Below the pieces are notes generated by a model that was given only the letters and a program-made list of their open reading frames with translations, did not search any database and had not been told where the DNA came from. 64,000 nucleotides of DNA. Source: Panorpa germanica. Lineage: Eukaryota > Arthropoda > Insecta > Mecoptera > Panorpidae. Made by a program: the position numbers and the translations under genes. The stretch lies in assembly GCA_963678705.1 (NCBI GenBank), contig OY783216.1, forward strand, positions 8,556,001 through 8,620,000. The letters are read 5' to 3'. This document shows positions 49,260 through 60,115 of this stretch, piece by piece (the first letter of the stretch is position 1; every line of letters starts with the position of its first letter).

Positions 49260-50040
49260 CTGCCCACTTGTACAGCAAGTTTTGTATACCAACAAACAGA
49301 CAATATTGTGCCACAACGTATCCACATATGATTCTCCAAGTACATACTTTGAAGTGAATTAACATTAGAACGAAGTTGTTGAGTAAACAAATGAATAAAC
49401 TGAGATATAGTATACAGTCATAACAACAGGAAATGGATTCTCGTATGAGATATGTTCAGACATATAATCTGGCAACCCATAACAGAGACACAATGAACTC
49501 AAATTAAATACAGATGGATTCATATTTCTACCTTGCTAGTACATGCATCTACAAAACATAAAGGAAAATACAGCATATTATAATTAGAGAAGAATTACAA
49601 AGACATGCTCTGCGTTTGTAAACCAACTCTTTATTTGATTGTATATTTGTATATATCACTTGTCTATTGTCTATAAACAGGGCCCACAATTCAACCATTT
49701 AGCTATCCTTATCTATTAAAGATCAGGTAAAAATCGTTCCAATAACACTAAATAATTAATTAATTAAATAAAAACCCCTGCAAGATATAAAATGCAACTT
49801 TACTAACACCAAAAAATAGCAATAAGTTTAATCAATGGTTTAACCCATTTCAGTGTAATATTACCATCATACATAATATACCTTGTATACCATAAAAGAA
49901 CAGAATGAGATTGCAAGATGCTATGTAAAGAAATAGAATAATAAATAAATGTTGTGGAGTCTCGAACTCTTTACCCCCGAAAACTCACATAAAAACTATA
50001 ATCAGAATATAGAACGAACAAAAAGAAACTTCCAAAGTTC
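49260..50040. other. AT-rich stretch, no gene seen
   Basis: No repeats or frames worth noting until the pyrimidine tract at 50037. Confidence 0.45.
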
Positions 50041-50197
50041 TATTTTTTTTTTTCTTTTTGTTTCAGAAGAAGAATATGGAAATGAGAAACATAGCTGTGG
50101 CCTATAGCTGTTTTTATTCGTTGCGAATAGTTGTTAATTTCCTTTACCCGTTGTTTAACCCGAAACAAAAGCCAATGTCACAATATGGAGCTTAAAG
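50041..50197 (+). other. Strong 3' splice-site-like tract followed by an open frame
   Basis: A long T/C tract runs into TTTTTGTTTCAG ending at 50066. The next bases stay open for 43 codons in the phase starting AAG (KKNMEMRNIAVAYSCFYSL, then PLFNPKQKPMSQYGA) and end at a TAA at 50196-50198. It could be a terminal exon on plus. No polyadenylation signal is close and the peptide is unknown. T-rich tracts ending in AG are frequent in AT-rich DNA. Confidence 0.25.
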
Positions 50198-50426
50198 GGG
50201 CGTTATGTGAGGATCACGTTCAAAACGCGAATCATTGATCAAGTTATCCACTACGTGTGTTGAATGTTATATGTTTCTAATTCTTCTCACTTAAATTAGC
50301 TTGTTATTTCTAATGTCCTATTATTTTTATTATTCTTTAATTTAATTTTCAATTCTCATGAATTACAAGTTATTGTTTGTTTTTGCGTTAAATGCTATCA
50401 ATGATTTGTTCACAATATTGTTAAGA

Positions 50427-50710
50427 AGATAGAAAATTAAGAAACGAAGATAGAGAATTTATATTGGAAAGGTAAGGAAGGGCGTTAATGAATTACGAAA
50501 GTAGAGAGAAGAAGGTAGGATAAAGACGAAAAGAGAAGAAACATGTGGCAGGTTTAAGAAGAAGTCAGGTTGAGTCTGGAGGAACTGTTGCTAGAAAATA
50601 AAGAAGAAAGAAAATGGATAGCGAAAGTAAAAAGGAGGAGGAGAGAATAGAAGAAGAAGAGTTCATTAGAATGAGATAACGTTAAAATGGAAGAAAAGAC
50701 TTTAATTTTA
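50427..50710 (+). mobile_element. R1-like LINE C-terminal fragment, degenerate
   Basis: Pieces of frame read KLRNEDREFILER (compare FRLGNEERGNRY), then VRLSLEELLLENKEERKWI and AKVKRRRR, as in ORF2 C-termini where KWM-x2-V/I precedes arginine runs. Stops and shifts separate the pieces. The GAGTCTGGAGGAACT string is shared with 63837-63851. Confidence 0.55.
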
Positions 50711-53700
50711 AGTTTTGTTAATTCAGAAATGGAATACAAAATAAATGTAAGCAGTTTGTAACATCTAAAGGTATAAACAATGAAATATATATATATATAC
50801 TAGAGAATTACAGAGGGGAGTGGGCGGTTCGTTACAGATATCTGGGTCCATAATTAATTTCCTTTGTTGAAATTTAACCCAAAGTTATTTTAAACATAGT
50901 GTTAGAACTTTAGATTAAATAAAAAAGGCTATAAAACAGGTCTTAGAAAATCCTTGAAAATGTGTCTTCGTTAGATCTTAGTCACATGCTAAATCGTAGT
51001 TATTACATCTTAGAATTATTAGATTTTTAATAAAGTCTTATTTCAATTCATATTAAATACGATATTGGTAAACGTGTGTTGTATTCATTGAAATAACTAT
51101 ATACAATCGTAAACATAAAGAACTACCACATAAAAAAACGAAATATATATATTTACTTTCGTTTACAATCGTTATAACATCATTTTTATTTTTTAATTTC
51201 AATCTTAAAGCACCGGTTGTTATATTAAGTTTCATATCCTGATTGATTTTTTTTTATATCCAATTTCAAACAAAACAAATATTAACTTTAATCAAGAAGT
51301 AATACAGCTTCAATAAAAATATAATTTCCCGGAATGGACCACGCTCTACAAGTTATACTTGTGACGTAACTAACAGCACAAATACCTCCCGCTCACTTCT
51401 CCTCTTTCCTGTGTCCCTACTCGTGCATTTCCACAGGTTATCCTGCTACCGGTCATCAACATCAACCCACCACCCACTTCTATACTCACACACATAAATA
51501 GTGCAGTAATAAGATTTCAAAGTTGAATTCAATATATGTTGTTATATTTATAAGTATATTAGCTCTTCGCACCGTTGGATAGCGACGTATATTTAATATA
51601 TATCGCACTTGAAATTCTTTTTTAACTAACTAGATTAATTTATAATTTGTGATATTAATGATATTTAGTAATTCTTATGGTAATGCTCTATTGCTTTACG
51701 AATTGTGAACTTTCTTCTAATTTAATTGTTAATTTGTCGGAACTATTGCGCAACAAAGCCTGTGTGCACATTTAAATGAATGAACTCATAATTTTGTTTT
51801 CAGATTTATATACTCGAATATTATTACTATTTTTATTTAGTGTGATTGATAAAGAAACCTGTTTCATATTTTTAGTTATAACTTTAATGATATTGTTTTC
51901 ATTATATATTTTATATTTCCATCGTTTAAAATCCATGGGAATGTGCTTTGTTTACTAAAACAGTTTTTAAAGACAAAAATGTTTTAAGAACTGTCTTTTT
52001 GGTGTAAACATTGGTGTTTTTGTTCCGAAAGACAAGTTTTTGTTCGTGTTTTATTGAACTGAAACCAACAATATACTCAAAAATGTTGCGCAAAAAATTG
52101 TCACGGCTTTTAATCACCCCTTCCCCTCTACCTTATTGTTATGTTTTATCACACACTGCGTATCGTTCTCTACTTGTTGTGACGTCACACATTTGAAGGA
52201 TAAACATTTTTAAAGTAGTGTTTTGTTATTCTGGTCTTCCATTTTTAAAAGCCTAATTTAAGAAACTTATGACGAAGAGCAAACCCGAATACGATTTCAA
52301 ACTTTAAACAGTGGCTGACATTTTCCAGATTTACCAATACACATCTTCCAAGTGCTATACTTTGGTTTTGCCCTGATTCCCTAAAACCAGAATTTAGTAA
52401 CTCAAGAACAATTGGGTACTTTCTCATGATGAAATTTATCAAAATTTGTGTTCCATCTAAAGTCAATTGTGAACTATCCCGTTAATGCTTTCACTATATA
52501 AACGTAATAGTACCTCCCACCCCACCACCTACCGCACTGTACCGTACATGACCTCGCGGGATCCATTCTACTTCCTCAGACCGTATTTTAATTGACTTTC
52601 TACCTTAGAATGCGGGCAGGTGTGTTGCGGCTGAATTCTCTTATAAGGTCTTACATATACCTTCCTTAGAGTATTAATGTGGATTTCGTTACCCTCTTTG
52701 TCTCACTGCTGTAGCCCATTCCCATCCGCTCAATCTACTGTAGCCCCCTAACTCACCCGGTTTATTGAACACAGCTCTTGATTGCGTTTGAAGTGAGCTT
52801 CACGTTAATTCCTATACCAACTAACTACTTTATTACTTTAAGTAGATATAATCCTCTTTATTTACGAAGGCAGCTTCCTAATTAAACAGAGAAACTATTT
52901 TCGTATATTTTGTATTAAATTTTAAGTTATTGGCATCGTCTGCTGCGAACGCATATGGTGTCAGATGGTTAACGTAGCATAACGGGAAGAAAGATTCAGT
53001 TGCAAGGTAAAGCAAAGGTAACTAATTACAAAATGCCAATACAGAAGAGTCTCACAATTTTAATATTAAGACGACTAGCGAAGAAGTCGTAGAAGTAAAT
53101 GAGTTTGTGTTTAAGGGGAACATCACGATCCAACTGAGATCCAAATGACGTCATCGATAGATATTTGCAAGTTACCACTAAAAATCGATGCAGTTTTCTT
53201 CCATGTTTCATACGATAAACTTAATACGTTAGATGCGTGCCATACGGACCTGTATACACTTACCTTTAGACGGTGAATATCGTAAGAAATAAAATTCGGC
53301 AAGAATGAAATTGTTTACGTGCATATGTATATGGGTGAACATATATCTTAAATGTAAGGGTTAACACCTTCATAAATTCAAAGGGCTACTCTGAGAGGGC
53401 AAGGGCATTGTTTCAAAGCAGTTGTTACAGTCATTTGTTTTAATTATAAATTATTTCATGTTTATATGAGAACAACAGATGCAGACGTCGACGCAGGCGC
53501 AGGTAGTTAAGGAAAGTTTATTGCGGATCACAACCAATATAATGGCCATCTCGTTAAATGCTTAATTTAGTTTAATGGCGTATATTTAATCAAGTAACTG
53601 TAACAAGCTCTTGAATTATTTCAAGCTGAGTACCTTTAGCGTTATTATTTTTAATTATAAATAAAAATCTCTATATACCCTATTATAATGCAGTTGTATT

Positions 53701-53737
53701 TATCCGGTGAAATTATTCTTTGACCTTGTGACCAATT
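50711..53737. other. Long non-coding stretch with short patches
   Basis: A short (AT)n lies at about 50786-50800. Bases 52090-52200 (TTGTCACGGC, GTGACGTCACACATTTG) look like a reverse copy of the GGGGCCATTC family. C-rich patches lie at 51385-51480 and 52505-52535. A minus-strand donor-like CTAAAG|GTAAGTG is at about 53262. Frames at 51776-52466 are AT-driven. Confidence 0.4.
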
Positions 53738-53826
53738 AGTTTAAGTTGAAGTTTTATGAAATGTTTTAAGAATGTAGGTTGTAAAGCCGAAAGGCACACA
53801 ATTAATATAACACAATAATAATAATA
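53738..53826 (+). mobile_element. R1-like LINE, last ~90 bp only
   Basis: TTTAAGTTGAAGTTTTATGA leads into AAGAATGTAGGTTGTAAAGC, the stem-loop at 53780-53798 and an AATTAATATAACACAATAAT tail, matching 2400-2490. This is the most severely 5'-truncated copy. Confidence 0.8.
53780..53798 (+). other. LINE 3' stem-loop with GAAA tetraloop (copy 3)
   Basis: Identical to the strings at 2442-2460 and 49205-49223, although the base just upstream has changed. Confidence 0.5.
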
Positions 53827-53864
53827 TAGACATTTAAAATTCAATTTGCTCAAGTCCCCTACAG

Positions 53865-54150
53865 TCTGCTGAAGATAGTCTTGTCTGTAATGTATTTGGA
53901 TGGTTCACAACTCGGTCTGTTCGAGTTTTAATTTCTTGTGTCACTGTAGGTATGGCAACATCGTGGTGCAGTCTTTCGTTTGTAATATACCACGGTGCAT
54001 CTACAATGTTTTAGATTAAATTTTTTGTAAGATCTCAATGTTTGTGTTAGCTGATGTTACGCACAGTTGTAACCTATAAGTCCATATTTGTTTAAGTATA
54101 CATTTATATATTAATAGTTTGTCTTTTATCGATAAGAGGGAATTCTTGTT
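53865..54150 (-). mobile_element. Jockey-clade LINE fragment
   Basis: The minus strand gives LSIKDKLLIYKCILKQIWTY, then SANTNIEILQK and, after a shift, VDAPWYITNERLHHDVAIP and TVTQEIKTRTDRVVNHPNT. These match the KLLIYK...APWY...VxxEI...NHPN order of jockey ORF2. It is related to the copy at 22545-22800. The fragment lies 40 bp from the LINE tail at 53738. Confidence 0.75.
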
Positions 54151-55789
54151 CATTAGTCAGTATGTTTACGGTGTAGGGTAATGAAATTAAATTTATGTGT
54201 ATCAAGCATCAACGTACCAGACCACTATGCCATGGCATCTCATTGTCTTCATATTCTTAATAAATTTAATGCTTCTCTTGTGTAAATAAACATAGAAAAT
54301 GTAACGCGATACTGGCCTTACATTAAATATGACTTTCAAGTTGTATTCCTTTAGTAACAGTTGGGTAATAGTTTGAAGTTTGCATGGCCTGTTTTTATAG
54401 TGAACTATAAAACTTTAAAGAAGATATAAAAAGTCTCATGATGCTCCAGCAATTATTTGTTTACATTTTATTATTGGGTCATACACACAACGGGCGAATA
54501 AAAATGTCGTTTACAAGTTTCGTATGTTTATTTGAATTCTAGTGGCATATTTACAATATAAAGACCCATTCCCACCTACTGAGATCCAGCACAAATTATC
54601 ATTCAGCTGTATTTCGATAAAACCGAGGTAATCAGTTATTTCATTAATAAATGAATCTAGGTGTAAAAAAACTAATTATTTAAAATTTAACTATGTATCT
54701 AAATTTGTATTTTACCGGTTTCTTAATTACTTTTTAACCGGATAACGAAATAATAAAATTTCCAAGTTATTTTCCGGTGGTAGTTATAACATAGTGAAAA
54801 TTCTGTAGTCAGAATTAAAAATAAAAGCATGAAAACCGTGGCGCTAGTTCAGTATCTAATTCCGTAAAACTGCTGAGCGACCATAGAAACTAGCAGCTCC
54901 TCAATTCCCATCTCGTGTAAAGAAAATGCATTCGAGTAACACTAGACTGGCCTCTTAGGACGTTTACCACCTGCTCTCCCAAGCCACTGCATCTGGATCT
55001 GGATCGTTTTCTCCTTGCCGCCTCCCCCATCTACCAGCACCACTCGACGTCTGTTAATCAAGTTGATTAATGTGCGGATTGTGAAATACATCTACAATTA
55101 CATGTTGTACGAATATGCAGTAAGACAAATAAATCTATAACAGTTAATGGTGGAAACAGACATGCTAATTTAACAAAATTATATAAGTGGAAAACTACCT
55201 TCAAAAATGTCAGAGTACATTGAAAAGTATTGTGACAATAACACGTATACAGCAAAGTGCAAAAATACTGTTTATGTCAAAAAGTAAACATGTTTTAAAT
55301 TAAATAGAATTATTTTTATTTGAATCATACTCATGCAACCGTACTTTTATTCGCATATAATTTTCAAGTTTCCGCAACACGAAATATTATTTAGCTAATT
55401 TATTATGCATCAAGTAAATAATAAAACAAACATTTTCTTTCTGTTCTATAAAGTTTACAGCGCGTAATTTTATACAATTTGAAATATAACGCTTTGTTTC
55501 CATTATTTAAATTATATACATATTTTGAAATATTGAATAATGGTTAATAATTAATATTCACTTTGATGTTGTTTTCCTTTACTGTTCAATAATTCAGTGC
55601 TTGATATAGTAAATCGATAATAAATTATGAGAATATATTTTAAAGGTTGTCGTGCTATAGCCTCATCGGTGGACAGTCGTACACTTTGGAATAGTTCTGA
55701 AGCGTATCATTATCTAATTATCGTGAAAATTACAAGTAGATTGATTGTTTTCGCGTAAGATTACTTTATCAAAGTTTAATGTTTCAACT
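54151..55789. other. Non-coding stretch
   Basis: A C-rich patch lies at 54960-55045. The 62-codon minus frame at 55067-55255 has no recognisable content. No repeat family was identified. Confidence 0.4.
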
Positions 55790-56165
55790 GTTTTTATTTA
55801 TTTATATTAAAGAAAATTAGAAAACGATTGGAGTAAAACGGTCGGAGATATAAACTTTTAAGTCTTTATCTCTGTGGTTTGGTCCTTCTTTAAAACGCGT
55901 GTTTCTCACACTTAGCTTTTTCTGAGTCGGTGCCCTCTCTAGTTAAAAATCTACTGCACCGATCCTTTTGAAATTTTGCACACTTTTTCTTTACATAAAT
56001 GCCGAGGTAACGCTGTCGATTTTTTTTTTTAATTTTAACGTATTTTAAAATAACAAAGTCTCTGATTATTTTCATGAAAAATCTGTATTTACATTCTAAG
56101 TGCTGTAACGTGTAGAAATAACTGTGTTGTCAAAAATAATTATCGAAAATATGCTTTCTTTTTAT
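55790..56165 (+). repeat. Unclassified dispersed repeat, copy 3 (internally deleted)
   Basis: GATTGGAGTAAAACGGTCGG, ACACTTAGCTTTTTCTGAGT, CTACTGCACCGATCC and TTTACATAAATGCC match copy 1 at 4110-4275 in the same order. After AAGTGCTGTAA it jumps to the far end (AAAATATGCTT), losing about 230 bp present at 4380-4640. Confidence 0.65.
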
Positions 56166-56182
56166 CGATTTGACCTTAACTT

Positions 56183-56194
56183 CCCCCCCCCCCC
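56183..56194. repeat. C12 homopolymer
   Basis: Uninterrupted run of 12 C directly after the dispersed repeat copy. Confidence 0.9.
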
Positions 56195-56299
56195 ACTTTT
56201 AAGGCAAATTTTGGTATGGAAAGCGTCATCCAATTAAAGTTGCTCAAATCAAATCACGTGGTATGTACATTTAAATATTAAGTGTATATATCTCTGAAA

Positions 56300-56660
56300 C
56301 ACATTGTTGCATGTACGTTCAACCGTACGTACCGTCGGCGTCGTAAGGAGTTCCAGAATCTTTCGACGTCATTCCCTTCCACTTTCCTTCGGCGTGTATG
56401 ATGCCGTGGAGTCCTGGGGCTCTGGGGCTGCGGGCTGCGGGGCTGCGTCGTCGTCGAGAGGAACAGTTGTACGAATATTCTCGTCGGATTATTATTACCT
56501 CACATACCACAGGGGTTATAATTCGTTTGCCCTAATAAACATAGGGACCTCATTTTCATTATAATAAGGGTGGCGGCGTTGATGTTGAAGTTGGTGTAGA
56601 TGGAGGTGCCATTGTTGGTGCTGGTGGTAGTGTAGGTCCCTCCCTGGTTTGCTGTTCGCT
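56300..56660 (-). other. GC-rich island, candidate exon
   Basis: The minus frame from ATG at 56510 reads MVCEVIIIRREYSYNC, an arginine-serine-rich run, GLHGIIHAEGKWKGMTSKDS and GTPYDADG, reaching a possible donor ACG|GTACGT (exon end 56333). Codon use here is much GC-richer than the surroundings. The plus strand is also open (86 codons, 56304-56564), so orientation is unsure. To the right, 56575-56640 encodes a proline-threonine-rich stretch on minus (PPAPTMAPPSTPTSTST). It may be exon 1 or the promoter region of the minus-strand gene. Confidence 0.3.
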
Positions 56661-57552
56661 TTGGGACAACCACGCGAAATAAATTATGAGTCTCTTAATT
56701 GGAATTATGTTGTATATGTATATGTATATGAGGAGAAATGCTATGTATTGTATATACATAAGTTAACATGTACATTAAATGCATGAATTTATAATTGTTT
56801 TGGTTAGATACATCGTGCCCTTAAGATGTTCCTACGCAATTTGACTGTATAAGTATTTCTGAGTAATATGTTTCTGGGAATCTCCACCTAATTAACCAAA
56901 ATCTACTCAACAAAATCTCTTTCTTTCTTGTAATAGTACAGGGTGTATTTTGGTAGTATCTCGTTTTCGTTTTATGCAGTTTTAAAGGTCTACAAATAAG
57001 AGTTTCAAATTAGAACCAACAAAAATTGTCTGAATTGTATGACTGTCCTAATATGAGTACTAAACAAAGCAGTTTTTCTCTGGAATATTAATTCCATATA
57101 CCTTCATATACGGAAAAAATTCCGTATGTTAAAAGTCCAGCAGATTCTGTGAAATCAGTTTAGAAAAACCTAGTCCTCTAGGTGAACGATGCTTCAGTCT
57201 GTGCTCGATGTTTTCCATGACTGGTAAAGGATAAACTTACTAGATGATCAGCAAATTAAAAATAAACAAATATACCAACCATATAAATAAACAAATCTAC
57301 AAAACACACAATTATTATATTGCAATTAATGCGAATTATCGTTATTCCTACAGCGACATGTATTGCGTTCATGAGTGACCGACAGATGAGCTTTGTACTA
57401 ACAAAAGAAATATAATTTCTTTATATTTATACATTTACATTAGAATAAGTTGATACAATTTCTTGTTATGTAGCAAGTTGCTCAATCCGAATGATTCATT
57501 CTTCAACGGCCAATATTTGTTATTTACAGCAGTGTTCAGAATGAAATGAATC
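56661..57552. other. AT-rich stretch, no gene seen
   Basis: A lone TACAGGGTGT at 56938-56947 resembles the terminus of the 37700-38084 element, but no partner end was found nearby. Confidence 0.4.
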
Positions 57553-57790
57553 AGTTCACCTAGTGGTCAACATACAGATACCCTGCCTGCAACTGCTGCT
57601 GGAGTTTGTGAAGCTGTTGTACTGAAAACTGGTCAGTAAGCAACGAGCTATGGGCACCAGCCAATAAATCACAGAAACCAGTATCACGTATCCCATTGAT
57701 AAACGATAAATATTTTTTGTAGTTACTGACCGTGCAAATCAGCTCAAACCAAACCGAAACTGAACACTGAGCGGTTGATTGGAGCAACAA
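57553..57790 (-). other. Coding-like, glutamine-rich frame
   Basis: The minus 76-codon frame has a convincing second half: GFCDLLAGAHSSLLTDQFS then VQQLHKLQQQLQAGYLY, a glutamine/leucine heptad-like segment, ending at TAG. An acceptor-like GTGCCCATAG lies just before CTCGTTGC, and a donor-like AG|GTGAAC follows the stop. It could be an exon of a regulatory protein, but no family is recognised. Confidence 0.3.
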
Positions 57791-58427
57791 ACCAAACTAC
57801 CACTCCCCTACTACCTCTCACTCCAAACACTTTAGCTTTGGAACATTTAATACTTTGGTTTATGATGGAAATATAGCCGATTACAAAATAATCCAAACTA
57901 AATCAGTTACTTATTCAAAAGTACTTTATTTTATATATATATATAAGTTTTTTCAAGTTATCTTCTACAGTAATACACGCTTTGGGTAATTTGTAATTTC
58001 TAGCCGGCATAGGAATTGCGAATCTTTGAATTACGATCTATATATAGCTCAGGTGTTCCATAGTAACCACCGTTACAATTTTCATGAGAATTTATTATGA
58101 AATCTAACGGTTAGTACTTGGAATGCCTAATCTCTTAATTGTTCGTTAAATACTAAACTACGAAGGTTTGAATGGACTATTAATAATCAGTAATAATTAT
58201 CTAATAGTTCATTCCTTTGATGCTTTTGGTGGTGAAACCGCCCCCGTTGCTTTACACCTTTGTGGTCTACAAACAAGCAAGGGTTACGTCAGTTATTTGA
58301 TGATTGAGCTGCTATTATTGTCACTGCCACTGTCACTGTCACATAGATACAAGTTCTCACATGTTTAACATGACAGCAAATATATTCCTACAGTACCCCA
58401 CCCCAATTCTAACCTAAGCATATCTAT

Positions 58428-58430
<3 letters not shown>
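57791..58430. other. Non-coding stretch
   Basis: The 66-codon plus frame at 58168-58368 includes a short GC-richer patch (FDAFGGETAPVALHLCG) and a CACTGTC array at about 58319-58341. No support for a gene. Confidence 0.35.
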
Positions 58431-58516
<86 letters not shown>

Positions 58517-58534
58517 GTGTGTGTGTGTGTGTGT
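58431..58534. repeat. (AT)n-(TG)n compound microsatellite
   Basis: About 82 bases of AT repeats, then a short ATACA spacer and nine to ten TG units. Confidence 0.97.
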
Positions 58535-59173
58535 AGAATGACAATTAGTAATGAAGTAGTTTTAAGTTTTAATGTTATGATAATTATTCTTAGTTTACTT
58601 TTTACTTTTTTATAAGTTTAAGGATTTTTTAAAAGTAGGTAATATTTACAGAAAGGGAAGCTAGAAACACACAGGTAAAATTGTGTATGAGTATGCCAAA
58701 CCAATAGAAGAGGTTTTAAAGGTGAACTTTTCCTTGAATACCATCTACCACAAGTGTGGGATTTAAATGTGTAAACTCTTCTTCTTATCACGTTAAGCTA
58801 AAACAAGCGAATCGGATTATAAGAATTGCAAATTGAAACTAGCTGAGTTTGTATAAAATGGTGAAGCTACTTTCTGAACGGGGTAGTATGAAGTATCAAC
58901 CAAATCGTGCAGTTTTTGTATGGTGTTTAGCAGGGATGGGAAACCTGTGTCTTTTTTTACTGTTCTTTGCGGTGTAATTATATATTTAATATGATGCAAT
59001 AATTGAAAAATATACTGGAAGGTTTTTTGACATAATGAAGCCTCAACAGACTATATACTATTTGAGTACTCAGTTAACTCAATTAATTTTAACTCAAATT
59101 AAAACACGAATGTGACTATGAATGCCTATTCTGAAAACCTGAAATCAGAATTACAATATTAGATAAAAACAGT
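58535..59173. other. AT-rich stretch, no gene seen
   Basis: The 60-codon minus frame at 58817-58999 (TPQRTVKKDTGFPSLLNTI) has mildly coding-like composition but no partner or known family. Confidence 0.35.
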
Positions 59174-59215
59174 AAATTAAATATCAAAATAGTGAGTGGG
59201 AATGGGGCTGAACAA
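59174..59215. repeat. Dispersed repeat matching the first bases of the window
   Basis: Matches 1-42 in the same orientation, as described there. Sequence after 59215 does not obviously continue the match. Confidence 0.45.
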
Positions 59216-59969
59216 AGTATCATTATATAAAACTTTTTAGATAAAATATTACTACACTAATTCCCTTTGTAACCATAATATTCCCATTGCATCACATTAA
59301 AATCTTTTTCTGCTCATAATGTACATACTGGTACATGGTAAAGAGGTTTGCTACTACTGGAGTACAGTGAAAAGAAGAGCGACAGGGTAAGGTGTCGGGT
59401 GTTTTAAGGGTGTCATACCATTGAAAGAACCGCAATCGACAATACCTTAAAATACTTATAATTCAACGGGTGTGGCGTCACCAGCTAGCATGGCCTAGCG
59501 AGTAGCGTGGCATGAAAGGAAGCGCCTGAAATTGACTATTTAAAAGGCCTCCCTTATTTATCCCACAACTATTGCTCGCCGTCAATATTAAGTATTGGTG
59601 GGGCATGAGGCATGAGGAAAATATATTTTTCAGAACGCTTTTAATCTATGAAATGTTTTCCAATTTAAATAAATTTGTCAATTGTGTTATAATTTGTATG
59701 CCAAGTGGAATTCTTGTCGTTGCTGTTGCGATGTCAAAGAATTCACACGGCCAGTGATGTGTAGCGCTACATGGCACTTTAAGGATAACGCATTTTGTGT
59801 TTAAATGGTGTAACAAAAGATTTATTATAACTATCACCAAGATAAAGTTATTGAAAAGCAGTGGTACTGGTATGACTCGAAAACTCAAACTCTAGGAAGA
59901 GCGATTGTGATCTCTTGCGGATTTGGGACGGAATTGTATTCGAACGGAAATATATGGAGCAGTATGTGA
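59216..59969. other. Non-coding stretch with an A-box-like motif
   Basis: ATGGCCTAGCGAGTAGCG at about 59489-59506 resembles a tRNA A box (TGGCNNAGYGG). No B box follows at tRNA distance, so at most it is the head of a tRNA-derived SINE. Frames at 59572-59888 are not convincing. Confidence 0.3.
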
Positions 59970-60115
59970 GACAAATGAAACGTATGTAGAAGAACAAGTG
60001 GAGGAGGACCTAAAGAGGATAGATGTGATGAATTGGAAGAGGAAGGTTCCAATAGGAAGAAATGGAAAGTGAAGTGACAGCCCTCTACATGGGCTTTAGC
60101 GCCAAAATGATCTGA
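59970..60115 (+). mobile_element. RTE-like LINE, ORF2 C-terminal remnant
   Basis: The frame reads EQVEEDLKRIDVMNWKRKV then PIGRNGK and a stop, followed by EVTALYMGFSAKMI in the same frame. The pattern VEEDL-x2-(I/L)-x-V-x-NW-(K/R)-x2-A/V...R-x-W/G-K is the tail seen after the reverse transcriptase in many insect RTE/CR1-like elements, though the usual tryptophan is replaced. It is recognised from memory of the pattern, not from an alignment. Confidence 0.45.

Noticed and set aside
48877-49365. 162-codon minus-strand frame, the longest in the window
   Set aside because: It is the antisense of the LINE 3' UTR copy at 48900-49248. Its serine/leucine/phenylalanine bias reflects the purine-rich sense strand.
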